Positions 27,302 to 42,300 of a DNA stretch of 64,000 bases are shown one piece after another. The position numbers and the translations under genes were made by a program. Each line of letters begins with the position of its first letter. Positions within the stretch are counted from its first letter, which is position 1. The DNA is from Callaeas wilsoni (Eukaryota; Chordata; Aves; Passeriformes; Callaeidae). The notes below the pieces were generated by a model, which saw nothing but the letters and a program-made list of their open reading frames with translations, had not been told where the DNA came from and did not search any database. The DNA lies in the NCBI GenBank assembly GCA_013398955.1, contig VWPU01018708.1:31274-95273 (forward strand). The letters run 5' to 3'.

Positions 27302-30300
27302 CTGATAATTTAAAATCAGTATTTACATTAAGACTCTGTTGCACCCTTATATATTCAGGGAAAGTGTTTGGGGTTTTATTTGTTGTTGTTTAAATTACCT
27401 GCTTGCAATAAGTGTGATTGCTGATTGTCTCCATGAGCATAGTGTAAGATACTACTTGCTTGACAGTAACCTGTTCAGATACAGTAGATATTTATTATAC
27501 TACATAAAATTTAGAGCTGCAAGCAAGTGTAAAATTATATTCTTTACAACAACAAAAAGGAGCCAATTGATTTATTTCCCATCATCAAGAAAAATCCTGC
27601 CAGAAACTACCCTGAATGCAGAGGAGTTCTTATGCGAAAGAAAAATAAGCCTCATGATAGTCTACAGCAGTTAAAACATATATGCACTTATATATGCAAA
27701 ATGAACAATATTAAGTGCCTACATATTTATGCATTATATTTGCAGCAAGCAGAATGTTTATATATCCAAACACTTTAATTATAAGTCATTATAAATTTTA
27801 ACATTACTTCTGCCAAGTCTCCTCATCCTTTTTATTATTTTGTTATAGCAATGCTAATGGATCCCTGGCATAACTTAGTTGTGGAAAAACAAACAAAGAA
27901 AGTAACTTTAAGAAAGATGCAAACTTTCTTCTGATTCATGTAAACTGCCTACTGGCAACCTTGAAACTGAGTGTTCTGCATGAATAGTGCAATCAGCAGA
28001 AGCAGTTGCAAGGTTTCTTGTTCTGAACAGTTGCGGTGTCCCGGTTATGTTCTGGGTGCTTAAACAAAACACAGATTACAGCCTTTCATGATCAGTAAAC
28101 ACACCACCTCTGTTAAGACTGCAAAGAAACAAACAGTTGGGTTAAATTCGATTGCAACTTGGATCAATCACAAACCACAGTTTAAGGTTCTGTATAGTTA
28201 ATGTAACAAAAATTTGCGTCCACAATAAGAGACTATCCACACAAAACTGTGGAAATTAATTATATATGGAAAGAGTGGTAGTGAAATCAGGGAGAAGATA
28301 ACATGCAAACTTTGCTATCCAATACACAAGGTGAACTTCTGGTATTCCGATTCATTTAAAGTAGCCTAGCATAATGTTTATTAATTTTTGTTTCGTCATA
28401 CTTGTGATCCCTCCCACTCAAAACATACAAATATTGCTCTAGATAAGCACTTTAGAGATAAAAATGACAAGAAAAGCAAGTTCACTCTAAGAAATAATTT
28501 CTATGTTTCAAGAACAGAAACAAGGTCAGTTCATGTTGTAGACAGCAGCTGTCACCCAAAATTTATCCATGCTATTTTGATGTTTTGTCTGATTTTCCAT
28601 AGTTGCAAGGATTTGGAGATCCTCTACAGACAGGCACTGCCATAATACCTTGCTGCTGAATTCCACTTGTTCCTGTATGAGAGTCTCCCAGGGCACATGA
28701 CTGAACAACAGTATGACCATCACCAGTTCCCAGCTGAGCTCCTGGAGAGGCAGAGAGAAGACTTAAATATAACAGAAGGTACAATTCCAGCTTTGGGATT
28801 TAAAATGTGGGGGGATTACCCCTCTCTTCAAGAGATAGGCTTTTTATTTTTTTTCCAAACCACTTCATTATGGGTCCAAAGCTCTAATGGTTTTTGTCTT
28901 TCCAAATTCACTGAACCTCATACAAAAGGAATACATTTCTGATGTGTAAAGTGTAAGTACATGTATATATGAAGACATTTTAAGGAGGAAAAAAGTGCAC
29001 ATAATATTCATTTTTTGAAAATAAACCCTTCTTTGTCTTCCAAATGTCCTAAACTTTTAAAAAATAAAAGCTGAAGCACCCAGCTTTAAGGAATTTACAT
29101 TTTAAATCTTTAAGAGAACTGTATTGGCTAAGAAAAATAAAGTCTATCCTCCTCTACAATCTGCTTCTAACCTTGACTAAAGTCTATGAAGACTGTAAAA
29201 CCAGTAGATTTCCACTTCTGCTGTATCCTTTTACATTGAAGAGTCTAAGGTCTATATAGTATTTAAGTATTTAAGATACACCATGGATTAATAAATCTTA
29301 ATGCTGTTCTTATTTTTCCTTAGTAGCAATAAATTCCAGTAAGCAACCTAATGCCAGCATTAGAAAACTTTACAAGTTAACAATTCTCACTTGAAAGTTC
29401 ACAAGTCACTCCTTATTATAAATATCAGGACAATTTTATACACTTGTAGGAGAAAATCATATTCAAATGCTTTTGAAGTCAAACTGTTCGATACAAGTTA
29501 GTAATCAATTTTTGGAGGGGGAAAAAACACAGGTTAAAAATATTTGCATATTTGAGGTTAAAAAAATAATTTAAAGATGTCTATATACAAATATTATCAA
29601 ACAGTGAATAAATTTGAAAGTATTTGTGACTTGCACTCAAAATTCTCTTATGAAAGCAGTTCTTACAATACAAAATGGCAAGGGCATTATGAAAGAAGTG
29701 CGTGTAGTTTAGTTCCAATAACTCTATGTGTTGAAAGAATTTGACTGACCTCCAGTACTACCACAAGCAGAAATGCTTTCTCCTGGTGAATAGCCCATTA
29801 GGCCACCATTTCCATTTCCATTTGGATTAGAAGGCACTGTTGCAAGAAGACCTAAATAACAAAACAACATATATAAAGAAAGATAGAAAAAAAAAAATAA
29901 AATTAAGTGCAGCATTCTGTTTTCCTTCTGACAGCCAGTTCTCCACCCTCGAGTGGTTTACTTTTATGACAGGAGAACACCTCTCTGTCTTGCCTACTTC
30001 TTGTTTCTTGAACAATTTTAGTTCACATTTACTTAATTTTTTCTATATAATATTCTGCATAACTTCTCCAATATTCCTTAGTTACACATATACAATATGT
30101 TTGGTTTAAGTGCAACATATCCTGCTTCAATATCCAGTATCTGAACATACTGACTGCTCACATCTTCCTGAGCAGTACAACGCACCTGGTTTACTTCTCA
30201 GAGCAAAGGGGAATAATGCTGGGTTGGTGCCTACTTCTGCAACAGCATTTGCATACGCACAGTATCGCTGAAGTTATGAACCACATTAAATTCCTATCAC

Positions 30301-33300
30301 TGGTACTAAAACTTATCAGTACAAGAGTATCAGAATGCACAGAAGGCCTAGTTTAACAAAAAACACTCCCAAAAACCCACAGAAAAAAAAATCCAGGCAA
30401 TATTTGGAGAGGCACTCCTCTCAAACTCTTTCCTTTCTCAGTTACATATAATATTTTCATTTACTTGGATACAAACCCTAGTCACCACCCTGAGCTTACA
30501 TCTGACCATCATTGCTATGGGACTAAATTATTAAGTGCTAAACGGTGAGAGAAGTTTTAAATAAATAAAGCAAATAATCTATAATCATACCCAGTCCTCT
30601 GTATCGTGAAAGCTGCTGGTAGATCTGTTTCATCCTCTCAATATTCAGACGGCTTGCCTCTGCATGGTTTACCATTGGTTTGGGATAATTAACTCCTATA
30701 ATACATTTTGCAGCCTTCTGGATGCTCTCTGGGGCATTCCAAGGATCATAGATGTATTTTGCAGGGAAACCTCTAAGAACTGGCAAATAACGTCTTTAAA
30801 AACATAACAAAAAGGTTAAAAGGTCATGTTAAGTATAAAGCTGCTTGATAGTTTATGCAACACCCATGAATCAATCACTGCAATTTCTGGCTTGTGAGTT
30901 ACCTGATATAATCCCCATTTGGGTCCGTTCTTCTGCCAAAACCCACTGGGCAGTAGCAGTGAAAAAACTGCTGAAAGAAGGAACTACAGGATAGCCACAT
31001 CCAGCTTCCAGCATTCACACTCCAATCTGCATCAAGTAAGAGCTCTTCAAAGACCTTAAGAAATTAGTGCAACGAGTTAGTCTCGACATGGCACACCTTC
31101 AAGACAGCTACTTTTTCAGGATAAGTTCCTGAGTTTCTGATTTAAGCACTTTCTTACCTGGCAGCATTCACAGAATGCTCAGTATGCAATTGGAAATGCC
31201 TTAATGCAAAACTCAAGAACAAAAGAAAAAAAATCAAAACCAGGCTTTTATCCTGTAAATAAACTTGTAACCATCTCAGGAAGCTACATATTCTTACACA
31301 AACACATGCTTGAAAAATAAATCCCCAAAGGATGGCTGGAGCCTGATGGCTTCCAAGTGGCATTTGCTGTTTTCAGAAGAATTGCTTCATCACATCACAG
31401 CTGAGTAAGCTTTGCAAACTTCCAGAAAACAGGGAACATACACAGTATATTATGAACTCAAATTGCTGGTCTGAATACCTCAACTTGCACAGCACTTCTC
31501 ACTACGTGAGGAATCCCAAGAGTAGAACTCAAGAGTTTCAGGGTAGCACAAACATGCACAAAAGTTGTATTCTTGAAGGCTGATAGTTAATCTAGCAAGT
31601 CACAGTTTTGAGAACACACTCAAATTCCTGGAGGCATTATGAACCACCAAGAACATTGAAGAATGGTGTGACAGATAATGAATTCTGGACAGAAGAAAAA
31701 AAAAAAAAAAAAAAAATCTTCCAAATACTTTAATTCTAATTTTCTACCTCTATTATATTTAAAAAAAAAAAAGAGAAAGTTGGAGATTTGTAAGGGTTTT
31801 ACATTAAATCTGGAGCTCAGTAGTTGTGAAACATTCAATTGTTTTTTCATCTTCAACACAGACAATACTAACTTGTATAAAAAGAAGTTTATCTCCCCAG
31901 TCAGATCACTAACAATGCAGGCTGACAAAAAACAGAGTGAAGCCTCATTCTGTGAATGACAACACTCAAGGACTTTTTATAAAAAGAGTGCACCTAGAAG
32001 TAGTTTTAAGAACAGATACTTATTTAATACATATTTTTGCAAGTTCTGATTTTCCTTCCAAACTCGCGTAATTTCCAAATGTTCCAAAGCAACCACCACC
32101 TCTCTTCAAGCTAAGGCACTAAAAACTCAACATCTTAGTACTGCCACCCAATTCAACTAATATCATTCCTATACAAGGTCTAAATAAGCTGATACTATTA
32201 AACAATGATCTCTCGATCTCTCTCTCCATACACTCAATAAAGCATTAATTTCACAGTATACACTGAATAAGTGTTACAAAAGTATCTTGTCTAAATATCT
32301 GCAACTATTTGGGAAAAGTTTGTTCTGAAAAAATAGGATTTATCTTAAAACACTTTCGAAAAATGTTTCAAACAGATGGTGACTCATAATGCAAGAAGAT
32401 CTTTAGACACGAAGTGTGTTAGCACACAGTTGTTCCACTAGATGCTGCCATGTAATAAGACTTTGGAAATAACACCACGTGGAAGGCCAGATTAACTGTT
32501 GCTAGCTATGGAAACTTGAGTTGAACATCTTTACACTGCACCAGTCTGGGGCCCTCATATATCCATATTATTGCAAAACTAAGAACAAGCTGCCAGTTAC
32601 CTGTAATATACTGAGTTACCTATGTATGTGCATCTTCAATGTTTGTATTTGTGAACTGCCAAAGTAACCAATTTTTTTTAAAGAAAGGTGTTTGCTTACA
32701 ACTGATTTGTTAAGAAATGAAATTTCCTATGATTATATACACAGACAAATACAGGGTCACAATCCTTATGGCAAATATATTTTTTCAGATTTCAAAAATA
32801 AAGTTGTCTGATTCTCAATTTTTCATAGATTATTATTGCTCAGTAAAAGTTATGCTACCCTTCTAAAAATGTAAAACTGATTCAAAGGCTTCATTTAGTG
32901 AGATTAAATTATTCCATTGTTTTCTTCAAAAATCTGACATCTTAAATTTGAACTTCAGCATCTCATACTTGCATAAAATTAACAGCACTAGCCTTCAGCC
33001 AAATCATGTTGCCTTTACTCACAATTCTAACACTGGGCAAAGCGATAGAAATTGCTGAAAGGACGTTCTCAGATTTTAGTTTTCTCTCTTTAATTCCCAT
33101 AGTATTTCCCCTCGGCAGGGAAGCAGACACAAGACAGGAACAGAAATTGTTCAGAGAGAATGAAAAAAAAATCTCAATTACAACAGTTATCCCATGTTTA
33201 TTTGCCAAGATTTAGTAAGAAATCTCAAATTTAAAGAATTTCAGACCTATTCTGCCTGCAAGAAACACTCTAACATGCCAATAAAAGGGGACATTAAAGA

Positions 33301-36300
33301 GGCAAAATTTCAGCACACCTGGTTTATCAGAACCGATTTCGTTTTGCCCACAGTTTAAGGTTTAAAATTTAACTTGCACCACACACAGTAACAATTCTAG
33401 AATGACTATCTGAAACATTAACAGGCACTTTAAGAAATTCAAGAATAAGAAACAATACCTTCATTCCTTCTTCCCAGCTAATCCAGAGGTCACCTCGAGT
33501 CAAAAAGCACGCTACAGCATGGCGGGCTAAATGGTGAATCCAACCTTCCTGACGAAGTTGTGTCATAATTGCATCAATCCAAGGAAAACCTGTCCTGCCT
33601 TCTGCCCATTTGGCCAAAGCCTCAGGATTCTTATCCCAGGGAATTTGAACACAGATAGGATTCCCCTCCATTTTATCAAACCGTGGATTATTAGTCGCCG
33701 CTGTGTAGAAAAATTCACGCCATAACAGCTGGCCATAGAGGGAGAGGGGAGGGGAGCTGTTCTTTTTTACCTGAAGATCACCATTAAAGAAAAACATTTT
33801 ATTAGGAGAAGGAGGGGAAAACCAGGGCATCTAACAATACATAGCTGACTACACAGAACTCCTACCTTTTTGTACAGATCCGTTAACTTGAAATAAAAGA
33901 GCCGACAGGACAAACAGCCAAAGCGGAGGTAGGGGCTAAGCCCTGTAGGGCTTGCCAGAAGGGAATTTGCATTCATTCGTGGTCTTTCAAAGTTTGCTAC
34001 CCAAGCCTTAAAAAAACAAAACAAAACAGAACCCACACAGCAAAATCAGACCAGAGGCTACACAGCAACTTAGAAATGGAGAAATCATACACTGTCTGTC
34101 ACTGAATCCAAACCGTGGACAGATGGTCAGGTCACCTACGACACACAGGCGTTCCTTCTGAATCAGCAGAACCTCTAGAAGGCACTTCAGCTCAATGCAG
34201 AAGGCATGGACTGTCTTCCAGAACTATCTGTGCCTTTCTTTTAAATATATTGGAAACCTAGACAACTAGCAATACATTAGCTGTCAGAGGAATTCCCCTT
34301 CAAAGTGATAAAACGTATGTTTCAAATAAAATTACTTCAAAAAAATTTTTTTTTTAAATACAGAAGAGTAAAACAGACTGTCTCTAAAATTCATATCAAA
34401 GATAATCCGCTACCATCTTTAAAAAACAAACTATTGATTTATATCATTGAGGCCTTGAGTTCAAGTTTGTGGGTTTGAGGTTTTTTTTAACACAACTGGC
34501 CCAAATCCTTTTAGGTTTCGTAGCAGAGAGTAACTATGCGTTCCTGGATATGTCAGACTTGCAGTGATCTGGAACATACCTTTCGTTCTAAATGTCTTTC
34601 CAATCGTGTGAGAGCTTCTGTTTCTCCCCCTGGCCATACTGCAGAAGGCAGACCATCTGTGTCAAAACCTGAAAGACAAATTGAAACAAGGAAATTCCTT
34701 GTTTGCTTAAACTGCAGGACAACAAAATTATAGCATATTGATAATCGACTACATTCTACTGCCTCCTGAGAAAACCCCTAGGTTGGACAGATGAAAAAAT
34801 GTGTTTTAAAATAGCATGCAACCAAGTCTTCTCAAAGCACATCCACTACCTGTAACTAGCAGCAAAACTCAAGTTTTTCCTTTTACATTTACATTAATAT
34901 ACGTTACAAATTTTAGAAGTTGAATGGTCTTACTTCAGTCCCATTTCTTCTGGTTTTGGTTTGGTTTGTTTTGGCATGAAGTGACCTCTCTATCATTTTC
35001 CGAATCTGCAATATGCAGGCTATCCTAAAACAACAACTCTTTTTTTTGAATTACTACTAAGAAGGAACAATTGCTATTGTAATTTACAGAATGTCTAAAA
35101 ACTTTTCCACCAAGATAAAAACATGAGTGCCATCTTCAGAACATTCCTAGATATCACTTGATCTCAACTTTAATAACGGGATTGTTAATTTGATGATAAA
35201 ACACGTAATTAAGCGCAAAAGAAAGATAAAAAGAAGGTAATAAGATTTTTCCACACCCTCACACCTGCCCCAAGATTGGTCACCAGATGCATGAGAAGAA
35301 CATATCTGCCTATAGTTTAACCATTGCATAGTGAGATCTTCTTGAAAAGGCTTTAAAAACCAAGATCTGTTTTGTGAGAGTTCAAATGGGCTAGACAGGG
35401 CAGTCACAAGTTAACCAAAATCTGTCCAGACCCTTTTGTTAGCAATTTGGAGGTCATAGCACATTTGCTTGTATTTTGGGATGTGTGGGGAAACAGGACA
35501 GAGACGAGGAGATTCACAGGACAATAGTTGATACTATTCCTTAAAATTACATTTATAGAAACATAAGACTTTTTTCCCCCAGAACCTTCTAAAGTAATTA
35601 ATTGTCTCATTACTATCTTTTTTTGGTATATCAAGGAAAGAGGGCGTTTTTTTTAAACTAGTTTGTTAAATGACAGATTAATGACCTGAAGCACAAAGAT
35701 CAAAAGTGTATTTAATACAAAATGAAGCATCAAAGACTGTTAATTAGTAGCTTAATGATTATTTGGTACCCTGGGAAAACGGCTATGCTGTATTACAAGA
35801 AGCCAAACAGTCCTTAGTATAGTTGGATCTGACCTCTCATTTATCAGAAAACAACCAAAATTTACAGAGTTGATTATCTTTTTTTGTTCCTTTTGTATGC
35901 CATAATTGCATCAGGTTAACAATTAACCACTAGCAGGACCTCACTCATTGTTTTAAGTATTGTGCTTTTAGTGGTAGATTACATCTTGTTTCAAAATGTC
36001 AAAGCAATCTCAGAACATACCCAGCTCTTCAAGTGATGGCACACCGTATTTCTCATCATGGTCATCAGAAACTGGAGTAGTACATTTTTTCATTACTTCT
36101 GGGGTTATAGTCTCCACAGGCATCTCCAAGGGTTCCATTCTACTAATCAGGGTCTGAAATCGCTTGTAAGTAAGAGGAGGCTGTCCTCCATTTAATTCTA
36201 TTATTCTACATTAAAGAAAAAAAGAAAAGAAGCATGTCAGACAAAAGTATTTAACAGTTTTTCTTATAAAATATACACAGCTATATATACACAGAAATAT

Positions 36301-39300
36301 CTTCTTACCTTCCTCCAGCCTACACAGAATCCCAAATATACATGGTAATCCAGACAGTTAGAACTTTAAATATACCACCCTTTTTTCCCCGCCAGGGAGA
36401 CATATAAATTAACTGTTTATAACCAAGTCAATTTTCTTCATTCCTGGGTTACAGAAATTCCCTCATGAACAAGGATATAACGAACATGGACAGCTCAAGG
36501 CAAAGAAAAGAACAAACCAGTAAAGCAGATAGAGATCCTAGCTACATACAGAAGTATTCAAGTCACCTACAAGGCCATGGTGTTTGCATTCAAAGAAATT
36601 CACTTTTCCCTTCTGGTATTGAGAACAGTAGTCAATATTAAAACTGTCTTAATATGGAGGGAAATTAACATGTAACTTATACACACTGACTGCTGTAAAG
36701 ACACAGTTTCATGTTTTGCATTGCCATTTTAAATATATCTGAAGTCTCAGAAAAAAGGAAAACTTCAAAGAAAAATTTATGAAATGATAGATGGAACCAA
36801 ATGCTAATTTAGTGGGGTGTTTGGGTGGAAGGGGGAAAAAAAGAATTTTCAATTTGGGATTGAAAAAATGTCAGCTATTGGTTTTAAAAAGTAAATACTT
36901 CCAATTTCACTGTTTTCCCATATGTCTAAGTGTCTCTCATACATTGGCTTGAAAAAGAATAAAATGGGCAGCTACCACAATAAATCACTTCATGTTAAAA
37001 GAAGACAAGTCATACTTCTAACTGGTTTATGGATTATGTTTCCGTAACACGGAATTAACACTAATCCATTAAATAGATCTGTAGAAAAATATAAACAAGA
37101 CATTAAGTAAAGCAACACAGGGATAGCAAACAATCCCCAGTTACTTATTGAATAGATAATTGGTAGGAAACAATACTTAAAAAAACATAAAGGACTTTCT
37201 CATAACTTGTGTACAAGAAGTGAAATAAAGACAAAACAATTTAACAAAACAATTAAACAAAAAAATGTTATTTGGGAGAAGTTACGGGCATGTTTGAGTA
37301 ACTTAATTACAAATGACAGCTAATTAACATGAACATTATTTTCAAAAGAACTCCAAATTAAAACTGCATTTCAGATACAGTTACATATCATTTTTTTGGA
37401 GTTTCAAAGTCCTACTCAGTATGTAATAAAATTTGGATGGATAGATAAAAGAGAAACATAAAACGAATTTGTAGTTTTCCTAACTATTAAGTGTTCTGTG
37501 TGGAAAATAGCACACAACATATAAATAAATACTACATAAAATTCTAAGGTTTTTTTTTTCCTCGTTTTTTAAAATCCAAGGTAAATGGTAACTTACTTGT
37601 CTAGGTCATACAATGTATGGGAAATCCGAACAATGACCTCCACTCCAGCTTCACTAGCCAGCTTCTTGATAGCTGCATCTCTTTCCTTTCCAAATGGTTC
37701 AGAATCATATTCAATGGAAAGTTTTGCGATGTTCCATTCCTACAACACAAACCAAAAGTGTGGTTCTTTAGCAACTCAGCTGCATGATAGAGGGTCAGGG
37801 AAAGGAGAACTGGAAGGACAGGGGCAGAATGGAACACCAGCTATTACCTGTGGATAGTTATCAAAGATACAGAAAGATCCAAAATACATTAGGTACCCAG
37901 AGTAACAAAAATAAAGTCCAACTTTTTGGCATCTAAGTAGCTATAAGGCATAAAAAAGCCTCCATCTGTCCTATTACTGTGAGTGCTCACTCTAAGGGAA
38001 CAACTTCCATGCAAATTTTGAAAACTCATCTCTAACTTCAGGATCCACACACCTTAAGAGACACAACAGAAGGGAGAGATGAAAAAAGCTGTCTTTTGAA
38101 GATGGATCAGCAGCAGTACCTTGCTCTGCAGTAAAGCTTTTTACATACACCTGTGAGCTTTAGCCGCAGAACTGAAGTTTCAGGGGAGGGGGGTGGAAAT
38201 ACTGCCACTCTCTCACACCAAACACTTTTTTTACCTTTTCCAAATCCCTATTCCTCACTCAGACAATCTTCAAATTCTTAATTGGAAAAAAAAAAAAAAA
38301 GAAAAAAGCCTACATACAAAGAGAATGCCTTATGCCTTGAAGTCTAACATCCTTTATGTCACAGATGCTGTTACCAAGGCCAACAGTCACAGGTGAGGAA
38401 AAAGAAGGGAACAAAGGAATCAATAATGGCTAGGGCTTCTGCAATAGTAGGATATTGGAAAGGTGAAGTATGCACAAGATGATCCTAGAAAGCCATCCTG
38501 CCAATCAAACTCAAAGAAATACCTTTCTAACCCCTCAGAATCTTACCTTGATTTAATACACTATAGTATTTCAGAGAATTGGATTTACACCAGAGACAAG
38601 GGCACTCAGTGCTAATCACCTGGAGTGATATTTCACTTCTGAACTCCAGCTCTCTCCTAGATGAAGCCCAGCCCTGAAGACAGATGATTCCAAGGAGTGC
38701 TTGCTCTTCAAAGCAAGGCTGGGCTCCAGCCATCCTTAAGTCTGCCAAGACTAACCCAGCTGGCCTTAAATCCTCAAGCAACCTCCTACACCATCACATA
38801 ACATTTACTTCCCATTTCATAATGTAAAACCACTGTCTGACAAGTTGCACCAGATACTTTTCTAAACCCTTCTTTCCTCTGGCTTTTAGCAAAGAAGACC
38901 ATTAAAAAAAAAAAGTGTCCAAGACACAGAGTCATGTCCCTAAGGGAGTCGAGAAACTCTGAGATAACTGCTGTGTAATGTGAATACACCCAGATCATAT
39001 TAGCATGAGCCAGGCAATTAGAAGAATCATGGACACAGATCATTTTGCACATACTTATACTGCTGAACAGTTTTAGTAACATTAATGCATTAAAAAAAAT
39101 TAATGAGTGTTTCAATTCTATTTTCTTTATTGAGACAAGTCCAAAAAGCTAAAGATAGAAAGCAGACCAGGACAAACTGAAGAGGATGAGGCAAGAACAA
39201 ACCAAAACTTAACTGAAAGAGCCTAAAGGTGTTTGATTTCTTTTGTAAGGATAAAGATAGATCAGTGTTCTGCCTTCTGAAGGAATTGTTCTTCACACTG

Positions 39301-42300
39301 TGGAAAGGGAAGCCTTACCAAGAAACAGCTGTGGTACATTCATCCCCAGGAAATCCACAGATGCTGGCATCTGTGACAGGGCTCCTGACACCAGGCTCTA
39401 CAGAAGTTCCACTATCTCCTACCATGACTTCACTAAAGTTATTTTTCCAAACTTAACTGAACTTTTCTTTTCCACATGTGTTCATTCTTCAGGGTCAGGA
39501 TCATTGCTCATCTTTGAGACATTTAACAAGGATGATCTGAAAAGCTTTTTTCAGTGTTATAAGCCCTTTACTGCACTGCAAGTGTCTTATGTACAGCTAC
39601 TGCTCTGGCAGAAGAAGTTGTGAGACAGAAGAGATAGATGCATGTTCCAGGTAGACTTCAGCCAAAAGCAAAGAAGTCCTCAAGAGCTTCAATAACTTAT
39701 TTGAGTATAGAGGATGTCCTGAAAAGCCCCTCAGTGAACCAATATACAATAGAGACACTTCAGTTTGAGGAACCAGAAGACATAGATGCGAATGGTCTTT
39801 TTTGATTGCTGTACGCATCTATATTACAAGTTATTTTAATTTTCTTCTCAGTGCTAAAATTAATATTCTAAAAATGTGGCAATCCACTGCTGCCAGGCAT
39901 AGGAAGATCAGCCTAGTAACAAGATTTGAAACAGGAGCTGTCAAAGTAGCCATTAAAGTATCTAAGAAGACTTGTCATAGATTGCTCAAATCCAGAAGGC
40001 AACATACACAACAGCAAGACCTTTCCTCCTATTTAAATGCAATCAAACGAAGTTTGGCAGACAAATACAACAAGCTTGAGTATCTGAGGGGTTGCAAGCA
40101 GCAGCTAATGCCACAGTACTCCTCCAGGAAATTCTTCACTGAGGGGAAATCAAGGAAAGACCAGTAGAAGTATCATCCAGTTAGCATTTCACAACAAAAG
40201 CAATAATAATAAAAAATTGTCTTCAACAATAATGAAGACAAAAATGGGAGTTTTGGTTGAGTTTTCAGGTTGGTGTTGAAGATCTGGGAATAAAAAAATC
40301 ATGAACATACGACCTCTTTGGAAAAACTGGTATCTCCTTTTGCCTCCCTAATCTTGCTTGTTTCAGTCACCTCAATTCAATCATTCTGAAAAAACTCTTC
40401 AAATCAATTTGCCAAGTGCTCAATTTTACTACATTATTATAGTATTACTACCTTAAATACACTATTATCCATGGAAAACATATTACTATCAGTAACAATC
40501 ACTCACAGCTTTAATTTTTTCCTTAAGACCCTCTCCCACAAAAGCCTTAAATTTCTTTGACTAGAAATTGCTTTTTCGTTACACTGTGCTTTTAACAATC
40601 CTACTACTAGAAAAAAAGCTTATTAAATCACCTCTAATGGCCAAAAAGCAATCACAGCAGATGTTTGGCCCAAATAAAATATTGCTTTTACAGGTCAGGC
40701 TTTGAACATGGATTCAGGTGCACAAAATTTTATTTCAGTATTACAAAGGCAACCTGCAAAGGAAAATGTACCAATATACAGTACCTACACTTAACAAGCC
40801 ATTTCAAATCAATTCTGTTTCTGGAAAGAAAGAAACAAAAACCAGTACAGTCTAAAAGTAACTCAGCTCAGTTGATGATATGTACATTAGAGAGGAAAAA
40901 TTCAAAACTAACACAAATAACCTTAATGAGAAACTGCAAGGATAGATCAGTATTCGCATGAATAACTTGCACTGAATGAAACAGTACAAGAAATATTCCT
41001 AGTTGAAATTAGATTGTTGGTCATATTTGTGCATAGAAACAACAACTGCAAGGTGGCATTTACCTTAAAAAGCCTGGGGAAAACATCTGCTGGCTGTCCA
41101 CGGATAACAAACAAACGTGAATTCAGTTTCCGTAGATTGGCATCAAGATCTTCAAGACATTGAAGCAGGAATCTGCAAGAATTGTAAAGAAACATTTATT
41201 TTCTGAGGCAAACCAGACAGTTTTACAATAGAAAAAGGTAACTAGGAAGAATAATCAACGACAATTATCAGACCTTGAGCGCTTGGTGCATATTTTGGTG
41301 ATGCATGCATGTTCACATCCTAATTACACTTGGCTTACAGTGGTACAACACCATGTAATATCTTCCACAATACATAATTCAAAACCAAACCGCATTGTCA
41401 TTTCAGTTTTGCCCTCAACGTTATTCAAGTCTGGAAAGAACTAAAACATACTCTACTCTTAACTAAAACTACAAGTATCTTGTCATTCTAAAGACAGAAA
41501 AACCCCTACACTACAGAAAAAAACCCCCAACGAACAAAGAGATAATCAGCTGTTGGCACACTGCTGCTAAACTTAATCCAAGTCCTTCTTACAACACTGA
41601 ACTGTTACTAAAAACAGTATACCAGAGGAGTACACAGTCATGACTATCCCTTTGGCCTTCATTTATAGAAACTGCCCTCTATATAACATATGCATCTTGG
41701 CTGTAACCTCACCTTATTTAATGAGCAAATTAGCACATGAGGCAAAAAAAAAAAAGGAGGAATGGGGTGCTGCAAATCTGCAAGTGTTCAAGGGAAACAG
41801 GTAGTTGCACAAAGAACGTTGACACAGGTTCATGTGTGCAAAGATTTATTAGTAGCTATAATAACTAAAATAACTCCAGTGGTGAAAGTGGTTTGGGGAA
41901 GAAATAAAACAAAAGCAAAGAGGAAAAAAAGAACTCTGCCTCATGGCCAGCTGGAAAGAGAAGTGCTGGGGGTCCTCAGATGAGTGCCCCTCCCCTGGAC
42001 TCTCTCCAGTCTAACAAGTGGCTTCTCTGTAACATTTTTCTTGTGTGGTCAGCAGGTTGAGGGAGGTGATCCTCTCCCTTTACCCTGCCCTGGTGAGGCC
42101 ACATCTGGAGTGTTGAGTCCAGTTCTGGGCTCCCCAGGTTAAGAAAGACCAGAACTACTGGGGAACATCTGGTGGAAGGCTACAAAGATGATGAGGGGAC
42201 TGGAGCATCCTTCTTGCAAGCCAGGGCTAAGAGAGTTGGACCTGTGTAGTATGGAGACTGAGAGGGGATCTTATCAAAGCATAAAAATATTTTAAATGCA

